From: TC-15 sp034437275 | GTDB taxonomy: Bacteria > Chloroflexota > Anaerolineae > Aggregatilineales > Aggregatilineaceae | Assembly: GCA_034437275.1 (NCBI GenBank) | Contig: DAOTUD010000194.1 | Span: 1 to 20,520, forward strand | DNA: 20,520 nt | Direction: 5' to 3' | Part shown: piece after piece, positions 1 to 7,691 of the stretch | Numbering within the stretch: the first letter of the stretch is position 1 | Layout of the letters: each line of letters starts with the position of its first letter | Made by a program: the position numbers and the translations under genes | Notes under the pieces: model-generated | Seen by the model: the letters and a program-made list of their open reading frames with translations, nothing else | The model's database searches: none | Told to the model about the DNA's origin: nothing

Positions 1-71
1 TCGGACTGGGCAGCGACCGGGGCGCACAACAGCCCCAGCACTACCAGCGTGATCGCGGCCTGGCGCAGCAT
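1..71 (-). CDS. N-terminal fragment of an exported protein
   Basis: Only the first 23 codons lie in the window; the gene continues past the left edge. The visible residues are MLRQAAITLVVLGLLCAPVA followed by AQS. This is a short positive start, a hydrophobic core and a small-residue end (VAA-Q), the layout of a Sec signal peptide with a probable cut after AxA. The cysteine is inside the hydrophobic core and is not followed by a good lipobox context, so a lipoprotein is less likely. The ATG sits 3 nt after the tsaD stop codon, so the two are almost certainly co-transcribed. The function cannot be read from this piece. Confidence 0.6.
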   Translation of the reverse strand, partial: MLRQAAITLVVLGLLCAPVAAQS

Positions 72-74
72 CGC

Positions 75-1166
75 TTATGCTTTTTGCGGACCTGACGCCG
101 GTTTGTGCATCGCCTCCTGGATCGAGACCAGCGGCCACATCGGGCGCACATCCAGCGCCAGATCGTCGCGGTAGCCCTGCGTATAGCGGAAATAGCCCGC
201 TGCGGCGATCATCGCGGCGTTGTCCACACACAGGCTCAGCGGCGGGTAGCGCACCGGCACCGGGCTGTGCTGGCGCATCTGCTGGCGAAGTGATTGGTTG
301 GCGCTCACTCCCCCGGCGATCCAGATTTCGGTGGCGTGGTGGGCCTGGGCCGCGTCAACGGTTTTTTCGACCAACACATCCACCACCGCCGCCTGGAAAC
401 TGGCAGCCACGTCTGCGATGCGCACGTCGTCACGCAGTTGATCGGGGGTCAGCCCTTCGCTTTTGGGCGGGCGCTTGCCCCGATGCGGCGGCTGGACCGC
501 GCGCAGTACCGCTGTCTTCAAGCCGGAAAAGCTGAAGTTATGGCCCTCGCCGCGCAGCGCACGTGGAAAATCATACGCGGTCGGATCGCCGTCCCACGCG
601 GCTTTTTCGATGATCGGCCCGCCCGGGTAGCTCAGGTTCAGCAGGCGCGCGACCTTGTCGAAGGCTTCCCCGGCGGCGTCGTCGATGGTGCTGCCCAGCA
701 CAGTGTATTCACCGTGCCCGGTGATCAGCACGATCTCGCTGTGGCCGCCGGAGACGATCAGGCACACGACGGGAAAGTGGATCGGCGTTTGGCTGTCGAC
801 CAGCCACAGCGAATACACATGCCCCTCCAGGTGATTTACGCCGACCAGCGGCAGGTCGCGGCCCAGGGCCAGCCCTTTGGCGTAGTTCACCCCGACCAGC
901 AGCGACCCGGCCAGCCCAGGACCGCGCGTCACCGCGAGGGCGTCGATGTCGTCGAGCGATACATGCGCCTCGTCCAGGGCTTGCTGTACGACGGTGTGGA
1001 TCGCTTCGATGTGCGCGCGCGAAGCGACCTCCGGGAATACGCCGCCATACTGCGCGTGCAGGTCGATCTGCGAGGCTACGGCGTTGGACAGGATGGTGAC
1101 CCCGTCCTCGACGACTGCCGCCCCGGTTTCGTCACATGAGGTTTCGATGCCGAGAATCAGCGTCAT
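75..1166 (-). CDS. tsaD: tRNA N6-adenosine threonylcarbamoyltransferase TsaD
   Basis: TsaD transfers the threonylcarbamoyl group from threonylcarbamoyl-AMP to A37 of ANN-decoding tRNAs (t6A), in the cytoplasm, working with TsaB and TsaE. Visible motifs are GIETSCDET (residues 6-14, start of the ASKHA ATPase fold), NHLEGH with the metal-binding histidines H112 and H116, the SGGHSE loop (139-144), the nucleotide-binding AGEAFDKVA and FSFSGLKTAV stretches (165-173 and 211-220), IAGGVSAN (283-290), and CVDNAAMIA with the metal ligand D315. The length of 363 aa is slightly above the usual ~335-350, with a basic proline-rich insert near 225-240. The ATG lies 13 nt after the stop of the upstream peptidase gene and has only a weak Shine-Dalgarno. 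TsaB and TsaE are not in the window. Confidence 0.97.
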   Translation of the reverse strand: MTLILGIETSCDETGAAVVEDGVTILSNAVASQIDLHAQYGGVFPEVASRAHIEAIHTVVQQALDEAHVSLDDIDALAVTRGPGLAGSLLVGVNYAKGLALGRDLPLVGVNHLEGHVYSLWLVDSQTPIHFPVVCLIVSGGHSEIVLITGHGEYTVLGSTIDDAAGEAFDKVARLLNLSYPGGPIIEKAAWDGDPTAYDFPRALRGEGHNFSFSGLKTAVLRAVQPPHRGKRPPKSEGLTPDQLRDDVRIADVAASFQAAVVDVLVEKTVDAAQAHHATEIWIAGGVSANQSLRQQMRQHSPVPVRYPPLSLCVDNAAMIAAAGYFRYTQGYRDDLALDVRPMWPLVSIQEAMHKPASGPQKA

Positions 1167-1179
1167 GATTGCTTATCGC

Positions 1180-2409
1180 TTAGCCCTTGAGGTCAATGAT
1201 CAGGTCGTAGGGGCAGTCGGTCAGGATTTCGGGTGCCCCCTCATCGTTGATATATACCGTGTCCTCGATCCGGATGCCATACCCCTTGTCGGGGTAGTAC
1301 AGGCCCGGCTCGATGGTGAACACATTGCCGCGCTGGACATGGTAGCGCTCGGAGTACGTCGGGAAGTAGGGCGCTTCGTGAACGTTCAGGCCCAGCCCGT
1401 GCGCCAGGCTGTGCACGTAGCCTTCGCCGGTGCCGGGTGTATTGAGCACGGACGGATGGCCCCGTTCCTCGAAATACTCGCACACCATCTGCTGAATCTG
1501 GTTGGTCGGCGTGCCGACCTCGCACATCTCGACCGCGCGCCGGTAGGCTTCCATCACGGCGTCATAGGCGGCCTGGACGTTGGGCGGGGCGTAATCGATG
1601 CACCAGGTGCGCGTCATATCGTGGAAGTAACCGCCCGGCTCGCGCGGGAACAGGTCGAAGACAATCGTCTGCCCCCGCTGCAGCGGCTGCTCGTCCTCGC
1701 CTTTGCTGTGCGGCACGGCGGCATCCCGTCCCTGCGCGAAGATCATGCCCTCCGAGTCTTCGAGATTGTGCTCGAACAGCCAGGCGCGCACATACTGCTT
1801 AACGTCGTAAATCGTCAGCGGAGAGCCGTCGGCTTTGACGACCGTGTCCTCAGCGGCCCGGTGCGTGGCGATCCACGCGCGGGTGGCGCGCATCACGGCG
1901 CTGGTCCGCGCGGCGACATCCCGCAGCCGGGCGATCTCGTCGGCATCTTTCGTTTCGTATGCTTTGTCAAAGACGGTCTGGCGAACGGTGGCCGGCACCA
2001 GTTCGATCAGATCGGCCAGGTGACGGGACATGTTGCGCAGGGTGCGATAGGCAGCGTTAATGTCGCCCACGCCGTATACCGTCACTTTGCCCCGGACGCC
2101 CAGGTCTTCAAATATGCGGCGATACCAGGCCATTGTCGCTGCATCCTGATCGTCTTGGTGCTGGCGCAGCAGTTCGCGCAGCCCAAAATCGTTGACATTG
2201 TAGACCTTCAGCCCGCTTTTGGCTGCTTCGTCTACTTCCATCCCGTTCGCAATGAGCACCGGCGGCTCGCCGCGTTTTTTGATGACTGCGCCGCTGAAGT
2301 GTGCGCCGTTGCTCAGATAGGCCCGGTAGGGGTCTTCGTTTTCGTGGGGCAGGATCAGCAGCACATTGATGTCTGCCTCTGCCATCAGGCGGTCCAGGTC
2401 GGTTTTCAT
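1180..2409 (-). CDS. M24-family metallopeptidase (Xaa-Pro aminopeptidase type)
   Basis: This is a 409-aa cytoplasmic metallopeptidase with a creatinase-like N-terminal domain (about 1-150) and a pita-bread M24 catalytic domain (about 160-405). All five ligands of the dimetal centre can be placed: D252 (IVFDLFP), D264 (HDMTRTW), H337 (LAHGLGL), E367 (TIEPGLY) and E382 (RIEDTVY). H344 in LNVHEAP matches the second conserved histidine. The family removes N-terminal residues next to proline; the exact substrate (Xaa-Pro dipeptide, aminopeptidase P or another role) cannot be told. I chose the ATG at 2409 because AGAGGG lies at the right distance before it. An upstream in-frame start at 2463 would add 18 residues lying in a CA-rich spacer and overlapping the preceding gene. 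It is followed 13 nt later by tsaD. Confidence 0.9.
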   Translation of the reverse strand: MKTDLDRLMAEADINVLLILPHENEDPYRAYLSNGAHFSGAVIKKRGEPPVLIANGMEVDEAAKSGLKVYNVNDFGLRELLRQHQDDQDAATMAWYRRIFEDLGVRGKVTVYGVGDINAAYRTLRNMSRHLADLIELVPATVRQTVFDKAYETKDADEIARLRDVAARTSAVMRATRAWIATHRAAEDTVVKADGSPLTIYDVKQYVRAWLFEHNLEDSEGMIFAQGRDAAVPHSKGEDEQPLQRGQTIVFDLFPREPGGYFHDMTRTWCIDYAPPNVQAAYDAVMEAYRRAVEMCEVGTPTNQIQQMVCEYFEERGHPSVLNTPGTGEGYVHSLAHGLGLNVHEAPYFPTYSERYHVQRGNVFTIEPGLYYPDKGYGIRIEDTVYINDEGAPEILTDCPYDLIIDLKG

Positions 2410-2443
2410 GGATAAACCCTCTGTTTGTGTGTGTGTTTGAACA

Positions 2444-2836
2444 CTACGTTTGTTCGCGCACACGTAGGAACGCTTCGATCACCACCAGCGACAGCGCCAG
2501 GAAAAACGCGATAGCCGGGTTCAATACACGCGGCATCTGCAGCCAGGCACAGGCTACCACAAACACCCCTACCCAGATGCTTTCGCGCAGGATGACACCG
2601 GTAGGGGGCAGCACTCCCTCCAGCCGCGAGAAGCGGATGTTCAGGAAGCGCACAAACGGCAGCGCCGTGCCGGTCGTGGCCAGGTAGAGGAAGACGAAAA
2701 ACAGCCAGCGTGGGAACGCAGTCGGCAGGGTGGTTGTGACCAGCAGCCACAGCCCGACCCACCCGATCACCGCCATGATCGCGGCGGCGGTCAGCACTCC
2801 GGCGTGGTCTGGTGTGGGATCGGTGTGTTCGCTCAT
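2444..2836 (-). CDS. Four-helix membrane protein of unknown function
   Basis: I do not recognise the family. The 130-aa protein begins MSEHTDPTPD and has four probable membrane segments at about residues 14-36, 43-64, 84-101 and 106-124, with a short positively charged C-terminus (FLRVREQT). It is the first gene of the leftward run that continues into the M24 peptidase (34 nt later) and tsaD. The reading frame stays open upstream to 2962, but that part overlaps the divergent prenyltransferase and reads as low-complexity shadow. The ATG at 2836 has no Shine-Dalgarno but lies 7 nt after a perfect TATAAT, which suggests a leaderless start. The ATG at 2845 overlaps that -10 box and is less likely. 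Confidence 0.65.
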   Translation of the reverse strand: MSEHTDPTPDHAGVLTAAAIMAVIGWVGLWLLVTTTLPTAFPRWLFFVFLYLATTGTALPFVRFLNIRFSRLEGVLPPTGVILRESIWVGVFVVACAWLQMPRVLNPAIAFFLALSLVVIEAFLRVREQT

Positions 2837-2843
2837 GCGGCCC

Positions 2844-2849
2844 ATTATA
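2844..2849 (-). promoter_or_regulatory. -10 box (TATAAT) for the leftward membrane protein/M24/tsaD run
   Basis: On the minus strand a consensus TATAAT ends 7 nt before the ATG at 2836, so transcription would start at or next to the A of the start codon. The -35 position at 17-bp spacing reads CTGGTA, a poor match. A TTGACG nearby is only 5 bp away from the -10 and cannot serve as its partner. Confidence 0.4.
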
Positions 2850-2883
2850 GCCTGCGTCAAAAGAAATACCAGTGACCCGCCGA

Positions 2884-2895
2884 ATTGTATACAAT
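2884..2895. promoter_or_regulatory. Perfect 12-bp palindrome ATTGTATACAAT, probable operator
   Basis: ATTGTATACAAT is identical to its reverse complement and lies in the divergent region between the leftward operon (ATG at 2836) and the prenyltransferase (ATG at 2929). The core TTGTATACAA has the TnGTnnnACnA form seen in operators of GntR-family repressors. On the plus strand it also contains -10-like hexamers (TATACA, TACAAT) 34-40 nt before the prenyltransferase start, so a bound protein would cover that promoter. No regulator gene is in the window. Confidence 0.4.
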
Positions 2896-2928
2896 CTCCT
2901 CTGGCAATGGCACGGGGAGCGACTGCAA

Positions 2929-3810
2929 ATGTTGAAAGCATTGTGGGGCATGGCGCGTCCACTGATCATGTTGAGCGTAGTGCAGGTATACCTGGCCGGG
3001 ACGCTGATCGCGCGGGCACATGGCCACCCGGTGGATGGGCCGGTGTTGGTGTGGAGTGGTGTCGTATTGGTGATGGTCACTGTCTCGATTCATTACGCTA
3101 ACGAATATGCGGACTACCAAACCGATGCCTTGACCCGGCGCACCCCGTTTTCTGGTGGCAGCGGGGTGTTGCCGCGCGGCGAGATATCGCGCCGGACGGC
3201 GCTGGTGGCGGCGTGGGTTGCGCTCATCGCCGGGGCAGGGCTGGCCCTGCTCGGCGTGGCTGGCGGGCTGTTGAGCTGGCGGAGCGTCGGGGTGCTGGCG
3301 GTTGGCGCGTTTGGCGGATGGATGTACTCGCTGCCGCCCCTAAAACTGGCCTGGCGCGGTTGGGGCGAGCTGGATAACGCGGTGTTGGGCGGGCTGGTGC
3401 TGTCGCTGTACGGCTACGTGGTGCAGAGCGGGCAATTTGATGGGCGTGTTTTGCTGGCGTGCGTACCATTAACCGGGCTAGTGTTCCTGAATTTGCTGGC
3501 GACGACGTGGCCCGATCGCCGGGCGGATGCCCAGGCCGGCAAACGCACCTTAGCCACCCGGTGGCCAGCGTCCCGTCTGTGGCGATTGTATGTGCTGGTC
3601 GGCGTGTTGAGTCTGGGGACTTTGGGCCTGCTGCACGGGCATATCCTGCCGGTTGAGGTGGTCACAGGCTCGCTGCTGGCGGTGCCGTTTGTGGTTTGGG
3701 GCATGCTGCGCTATACGCGCACCAACGCCCCACATCCCAGTGTGTATGCTATGATCGTGCTTTTGTCTGCCCAAATGGGGGCATGGTTCTTGGTCGGCAG
3801 CATGGTATAA
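2929..3810 (+). CDS. UbiA-family prenyltransferase (possibly MenA-like)
   Basis: This is a 293-aa integral membrane protein with about eight or nine helices. It carries both Asp-rich motifs of the UbiA superfamily: N58-xxx-D62-xxx-D66 (NEYADYQTD) and D196-RRA-D200 (TWPDRRAD), which bind the Mg-diphosphate of the isoprenyl donor. The YSLPPLKL stretch (133-140) also fits the family. Such enzymes attach a prenyl chain to an aromatic ring; in this setting 1,4-dihydroxy-2-naphthoate prenylation for menaquinone (MenA) is the likeliest role, but substrate cannot be read from sequence, and no other quinone gene is nearby. I chose the ATG at 2929 because GGGGAG lies 9 nt upstream. An earlier start at 2872 would put the coding region across the palindrome at 2884. 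Confidence 0.85.
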   Translation: MLKALWGMARPLIMLSVVQVYLAGTLIARAHGHPVDGPVLVWSGVVLVMVTVSIHYANEYADYQTDALTRRTPFSGGSGVLPRGEISRRTALVAAWVALIAGAGLALLGVAGGLLSWRSVGVLAVGAFGGWMYSLPPLKLAWRGWGELDNAVLGGLVLSLYGYVVQSGQFDGRVLLACVPLTGLVFLNLLATTWPDRRADAQAGKRTLATRWPASRLWRLYVLVGVLSLGTLGLLHGHILPVEVVTGSLLAVPFVVWGMLRYTRTNAPHPSVYAMIVLLSAQMGAWFLVGSMV

Positions 3811-3811
3811 T
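3803..3811 (+). promoter_or_regulatory. Extended -10 promoter element (TGGTATAAT) before the ABC-F gene
   Basis: TGGTATAAT is an exact TGn-TATAAT extended -10 element overlapping the stop codon of the prenyltransferase gene, about 45 nt before the ABC-F start. No clear -35 is seen, as expected for extended -10 promoters. It would let the ABC-F gene be transcribed apart from the prenyltransferase. Confidence 0.4.
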
Positions 3812-3855
3812 CCACGCGGTGTATAGAAAGGAGCAACGGGACGGGTACGTAACCT

Positions 3856-5760
3856 ATGGCAATTTTGAGCGCGCATAATATCGCCAAAGCTTTTGGCGCA
3901 CATGACATCTTTGAGGGGATATCGGTCGACATTCCACGCGGTGCAAAGATCGCGCTGGTGGGGGCGAATGGCGTGGGCAAAACCACGCTGCTCGAAGTAT
4001 TGATCAAAGCCGAGCCGCCTTCCGAGGGGAAAATCAACCACATGAAGGGGCTGACGATTGGCTATCTGCCACAACGTCCGCACCTGGTCGCCGAACGCAC
4101 CCTGTGGGACGAAATGATGACCGCCTTTGCCGATCTGCGCCGCCGCGAACGGCGGTTGATCGAGCTGGCCGACGCCATGAGCGATCCGGACCGCGAGGGG
4201 CTGGATGAGTTGATGGAACGTTACGGCAAGCTGGAGCAGCAGTTCGAGCTGGACGGCGGCTACGACTACGAAACGCGCACGCGGCAGGTCCTGCAAGGGC
4301 TGGGGTTTTCGCAAGATGAGTACACCATGCCGCTGAGCCATCTCTCCGGCGGGCAGCAAACCCGCGCGTTGTTGGCCCGGCTGCTGCTCGAGTCGCCCGA
4401 TCTGTTGGTGCTTGACGAGCCGACCAATCATCTGGATATCAACGCGATTGAATGGCTGGAGAGTTTCTTGAACACGTGGGATGGCGCGCTGCTGGCCGTC
4501 AGCCACGACCGCTATTTTATGGACCACGTGATCAACACGGTCTGGGAGATGGACTGGGGCCATGTTGAGGTGTACCGGGGCAACTATTCGCACTTTCTCC
4601 AGCAGCGTCACGAACGCTATGCGCGGTGGCTCAAGGAGTACGAAGCGCAGCAGGCGTTCATCGCCAAAGAAGAGGAATACATCCGGCGCAACATCGCCGG
4701 GCAAAATACCAACCAGGCCAAAGGACGCTTGCGCCGGTTGGAGCGCCTCAAGCGGGACGACCTGATCCACAAGCCGCGCGAACGGCGAAACATCCGGCTC
4801 AACCTGGAGGCCGACTTGCGCAGCGGCGACAAGGTGCTGATGACCTACGGTCTGAAGGCCGGCTATGAGCGCGAGCATCCGATGGTCACTGTGCCGGATA
4901 TCACGCTCTACCGGGGCGAGGTGGCGGCCATCATCGGGCCGAATGGTGTGGGCAAAACCACGCTGCTGAAAACCTTGATGCACGAACTGCCGCCGCTGGT
5001 CGGGCGTGCGCGTCTGGGGGCGGCGGTCATTCCGGGCTATTTCGCCCAGGCGCACGAAGGGCTGAACCCGGACAACAGTGTGCTGGATGAACTGCTGCTG
5101 GTGCGCAACCTGCCGCTGACGGAAGCGCGGAGCTACCTGGCGCTGTTCTTGTTCACCGGAGAGGATGTATTTCGCCCGGTGAGCACGCTTAGCGGGGGGG
5201 AGCGTGGGCGTCTGGCGCTGGCCAAGCTGGCGCTGGATGGCGCGAACTTCCTGCTGATGGACGAGCCGACCAATCATTTGGACATTCCCAGCCAGGAAAT
5301 CCTACAATCAGTGATGGCTGAGTATGATGGCACGATTCTGCTGGTCAGCCACGACCGGTATCTGATCGACGAGTTGGCGACCCAAATCTGGGAGATTCAG
5401 CCGGACAAGATGACGGTCTTTGAAGGGCCGTACCAGGAATTCCTGGCCGCGCGCGAAGCCGAACGGCAGGCGGCACGCGAAGCCAAACAGGCCGCGAGTG
5501 ACCCGTCCCCCCAATGGCACGATTCAGGCCGCGGTCGGCCCGGGCACCAGATGTCGGACTATGCGCGCAGCCAGCGCATTGCCGAACTTGAACAACAGAT
5601 ACATGAATTGGAGATTCACCTGGTCGATCTGTCGGGCGAGTTAGGACAGGCCAGCGCGTCGGGCGCGGTTGACCGTGTGCGCGAGTTGGGCGAAACCTAT
5701 ACGGATACCGAAGCGCAGTTGAACGCTGCGCTCAGTGAGTGGGAAGCATTACTGGCATAA
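3856..5760 (+). CDS. ABC-F family ATPase (ribosome-associated type)
   Basis: The 634-aa protein has two ABC ATPase domains and no membrane segments, the layout of ABC-F proteins (Uup, EttA, YdiF/YfmR and resistance types), which act on the ribosome. Domain 1 has Walker A GANGVGKT (36-43), LSGGQQTR (163-170), Walker B LLVLDEPTNHLD (183-194) and SHDRY (216-220). Domain 2 has GPNGVGKT (361-368), LSGGERGR (445-452), LLMDEPTNHLD (466-476) and SHDRY (498-502). Between them, about 245-310, is a basic helical linker (the P-site tRNA interaction motif region, NTNQAKGRLRRLERLKR). The C-terminus (about 570-634) is a predicted coiled coil, as in Uup-like members. The start is forced: an in-frame TAA lies 3 nt before the ATG. 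The only good Shine-Dalgarno (AAAGGAG, 3827-3833) is 22 nt away, so initiation may be weak. Subfamily is not assigned. Confidence 0.93.
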   Translation: MAILSAHNIAKAFGAHDIFEGISVDIPRGAKIALVGANGVGKTTLLEVLIKAEPPSEGKINHMKGLTIGYLPQRPHLVAERTLWDEMMTAFADLRRRERRLIELADAMSDPDREGLDELMERYGKLEQQFELDGGYDYETRTRQVLQGLGFSQDEYTMPLSHLSGGQQTRALLARLLLESPDLLVLDEPTNHLDINAIEWLESFLNTWDGALLAVSHDRYFMDHVINTVWEMDWGHVEVYRGNYSHFLQQRHERYARWLKEYEAQQAFIAKEEEYIRRNIAGQNTNQAKGRLRRLERLKRDDLIHKPRERRNIRLNLEADLRSGDKVLMTYGLKAGYEREHPMVTVPDITLYRGEVAAIIGPNGVGKTTLLKTLMHELPPLVGRARLGAAVIPGYFAQAHEGLNPDNSVLDELLLVRNLPLTEARSYLALFLFTGEDVFRPVSTLSGGERGRLALAKLALDGANFLLMDEPTNHLDIPSQEILQSVMAEYDGTILLVSHDRYLIDELATQIWEIQPDKMTVFEGPYQEFLAAREAERQAAREAKQAASDPSPQWHDSGRGRPGHQMSDYARSQRIAELEQQIHELEIHLVDLSGELGQASASGAVDRVRELGETYTDTEAQLNAALSEWEALLA

Positions 5761-5808
5761 GTGTGTGCGTCGAGTGTGGTTGTCTACACAGGGAAGGAAT
5801 GAGACATC

Positions 5809-7626
5809 GTGGGTGAAGATGCTCTGATAAGTCTGGCCAGCATTGTCGTGCTGGGTATCGGTTCGCAGTGGTTGGCCTGGCGTTTGCGGCTGCCGTCGAT
5901 TTTGCTGCTGCTGCTGGCTGGTTTTATGGCGGGGCCGGTCACCGGCTTGGTTGACCCGGATCATCTGCTGGGCGAAACGTTGTTTCCGGTGGTGTCCATT
6001 TCGGTGGGGGTCATCCTGTTCGAGGGCGGGCTAACGCTGCGCCTGAGCGAGATCAGAGATGTGCGGCAGGTGATCTTCCGCCTGATCAGCATCGGGATGT
6101 TGGCAACCTGGGCGCTGGGTGCGCTGGGCGCCTATTTCATCATCGACCTGGACTTCGAGTTGGCGCTGTTGATGGGGGCCATTTTTGTGGTGTCGGGGCC
6201 GACGGTTGTCATTCCGCTGCTCAAGCATGTGCGCCCCAAAGGGCAGGTTGGCTCGATCCTGAAGTGGGAAGGCATCCTGATCGACCCGGTGGGGGCCACG
6301 CTGGCGGTCTTGGTCTTTGAAGTTATCTTGCTCGAACAGACCGAAAACCCCACCGCCGCCGCGATGGCCTTTGGTATCTTTAAGACGATTGGTGCCGGAG
6401 GCGTGTTTGGGCTGCTGGGCGCATTTGTCATCATCCAGTTTTTCAAACGGCATTGGGTGCCCGAATATCTGCAGAACCCGCTAACGGTGATGATGATCGT
6501 CGCGGCGTTTACCGCCTCCAACGAAGTGCAGGCCGAATCTGGGCTGCTGGCGACGACGTTGATGGGGGTGGTGCTGGCAAACCAGCGTGCCGTATCCGTC
6601 AAGCACATTTCCCAGTTCAAAGAAGACCTGGGCGTGCTGTTGTTATCGAGCTTGTTTGTCTTGCTGGCGGCACGGCTGGAGCTTGAATCGCTGTCCAATC
6701 TCAGCGCGCAGGCGCTGCTGTACCTTGCCCTGCTAATTTTCGTGGCGCGTCCACTGGCGGTCTACCTCTCGACGGCGGGGACCCAACTGAACTGGCGCGA
6801 ACGGATGTTGTTGGCCTGGTTGGCCCCGCGCGGGATCGTGGCGGTGGCGGTAGCCTCGCTGTTCGCGCTGGAACTGGCCGAGTACGAGTATCCCGATGCG
6901 GAACGGCTGGTCCCGCTGACGTTTCTCATCGTGGTGGGCACCGTGGCCATCTATGGGCTGACGGTCGGACCGATAGCCCGCCGCTTGAAGCTGGTGCTGC
7001 CCGACCCACGCGGCATTTTGATCGTTGGGGCACACGATTGGGCCCAGTCGATCGCGCTTGCGCTGAAAAATACCGGCCAGGACGTGCTGTTGATGGATAC
7101 GAATTGGCGCAATGTGAGCAGCGCGCGCATGCAAGACCTATCGACCGTCTACGCCAGTGTGCTGTCCGAACAGGCCGTCGACGAGGTTGAGTTGAGCCGG
7201 ATGGGGAATCTGCTGGCGCTGACCTCCAACGATGAACTCAACTCGCTGGCCGCGCTGCGCTTTGCCGACATTTTCGGCCAGGCCCAGGTCTACCAACTGT
7301 CGCTGCACGAAGGCGATCGCGGGCGGCGGGGTATCTCGTTCGAGCAGCACGGGCGCTGCCTGTTCCGTTCCGGCGTCAGCTATACGTACCTCGTCGAGCG
7401 GTTTGATGCCGGCGCGGTCGTGAAGACGGTGAAGCTAACCAAAGAGTTCGACTTCGCGCAGTTCCAAGAGGTGTATGGGCCGACCGCTTTGCCGCTGTTC
7501 GTGATCGATGAGCAAGGTCGCCTGTCGATCCTGTCGACCGATCAGCCGTCCACGCCGCAGGCCGGCCAAACGCTGATCGCAATTGTCGACCCGCTAGAAG
7601 ACAAAGCGGCGGTGAGTTCAAGTTGA
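5809..7626 (+). CDS. NhaP/CPA1-type Na+(K+)/H+ antiporter with C-terminal nucleotide-binding-like region
   Basis: The 605-aa protein has an N-terminal membrane half (about 5-395, roughly 12-13 helices) typical of monovalent cation:proton antiporters. The conserved transport Asp is D159 in EGILIDPVGA, the form found in NhaP-type exchangers; FEGGLTLR (71-78), VVSGPTVVIPLL (127-138) and LAPRGIVAVAVASL (338-351) also match. The cytoplasmic tail (about 403-500) resembles a TrkA-N/RCK Rossmann domain, with GILIVGAHDWAQSIALAL in place of a standard GxGxxG loop, and a final ~100-aa segment may be RCK-C-like. It probably regulates cytoplasmic pH and Na+ or K+. The start is GTG at 5809 with AAGGAATGAG upstream. 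It lies 48 nt after the ABC-F gene, perhaps in one transcript. Confidence 0.9.
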   Translation: MGEDALISLASIVVLGIGSQWLAWRLRLPSILLLLLAGFMAGPVTGLVDPDHLLGETLFPVVSISVGVILFEGGLTLRLSEIRDVRQVIFRLISIGMLATWALGALGAYFIIDLDFELALLMGAIFVVSGPTVVIPLLKHVRPKGQVGSILKWEGILIDPVGATLAVLVFEVILLEQTENPTAAAMAFGIFKTIGAGGVFGLLGAFVIIQFFKRHWVPEYLQNPLTVMMIVAAFTASNEVQAESGLLATTLMGVVLANQRAVSVKHISQFKEDLGVLLLSSLFVLLAARLELESLSNLSAQALLYLALLIFVARPLAVYLSTAGTQLNWRERMLLAWLAPRGIVAVAVASLFALELAEYEYPDAERLVPLTFLIVVGTVAIYGLTVGPIARRLKLVLPDPRGILIVGAHDWAQSIALALKNTGQDVLLMDTNWRNVSSARMQDLSTVYASVLSEQAVDEVELSRMGNLLALTSNDELNSLAALRFADIFGQAQVYQLSLHEGDRGRRGISFEQHGRCLFRSGVSYTYLVERFDAGAVVKTVKLTKEFDFAQFQEVYGPTALPLFVIDEQGRLSILSTDQPSTPQAGQTLIAIVDPLEDKAAVSSS

Positions 7627-7651
7627 CCGGAAATCATGCGCAAGTTACAAT
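7623..7651 (+). promoter_or_regulatory. Sigma-70-type promoter before coaE
   Basis: TTGACC (7623-7628) and TACAAT (7646-7651) are separated by exactly 17 bp, each differing from consensus at one position. The -35 box overlaps the stop codon of the antiporter gene. Transcription should start near 7658, about 34 nt before the GTG of coaE, and would carry its Shine-Dalgarno GGAGG. Confidence 0.6.
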
Positions 7652-7691
7652 GAGCCAAAGCATTTGAAGACACCAATTTGGAGGTAATGCC

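Noticed and set aside
946..2415. 489-codon open frame on the plus strand opposite tsaD and the M24 peptidase
   Set aside because: It crosses two well-supported genes in antisense, has no recognisable domain and no ribosome-binding site.
2872..2928. Longer N-terminus for the UbiA-family protein
   Set aside because: It would cover the palindrome at 2884, while a good Shine-Dalgarno supports the ATG at 2929, which matches the usual family start.
3550..5277. 575-codon open frame on the minus strand opposite the ABC-F gene
   Set aside because: It is a shadow in high-GC coding DNA: the protein is rich in Gln, Arg, His and Val with no family motif, while the plus strand has two complete ATPase domains.
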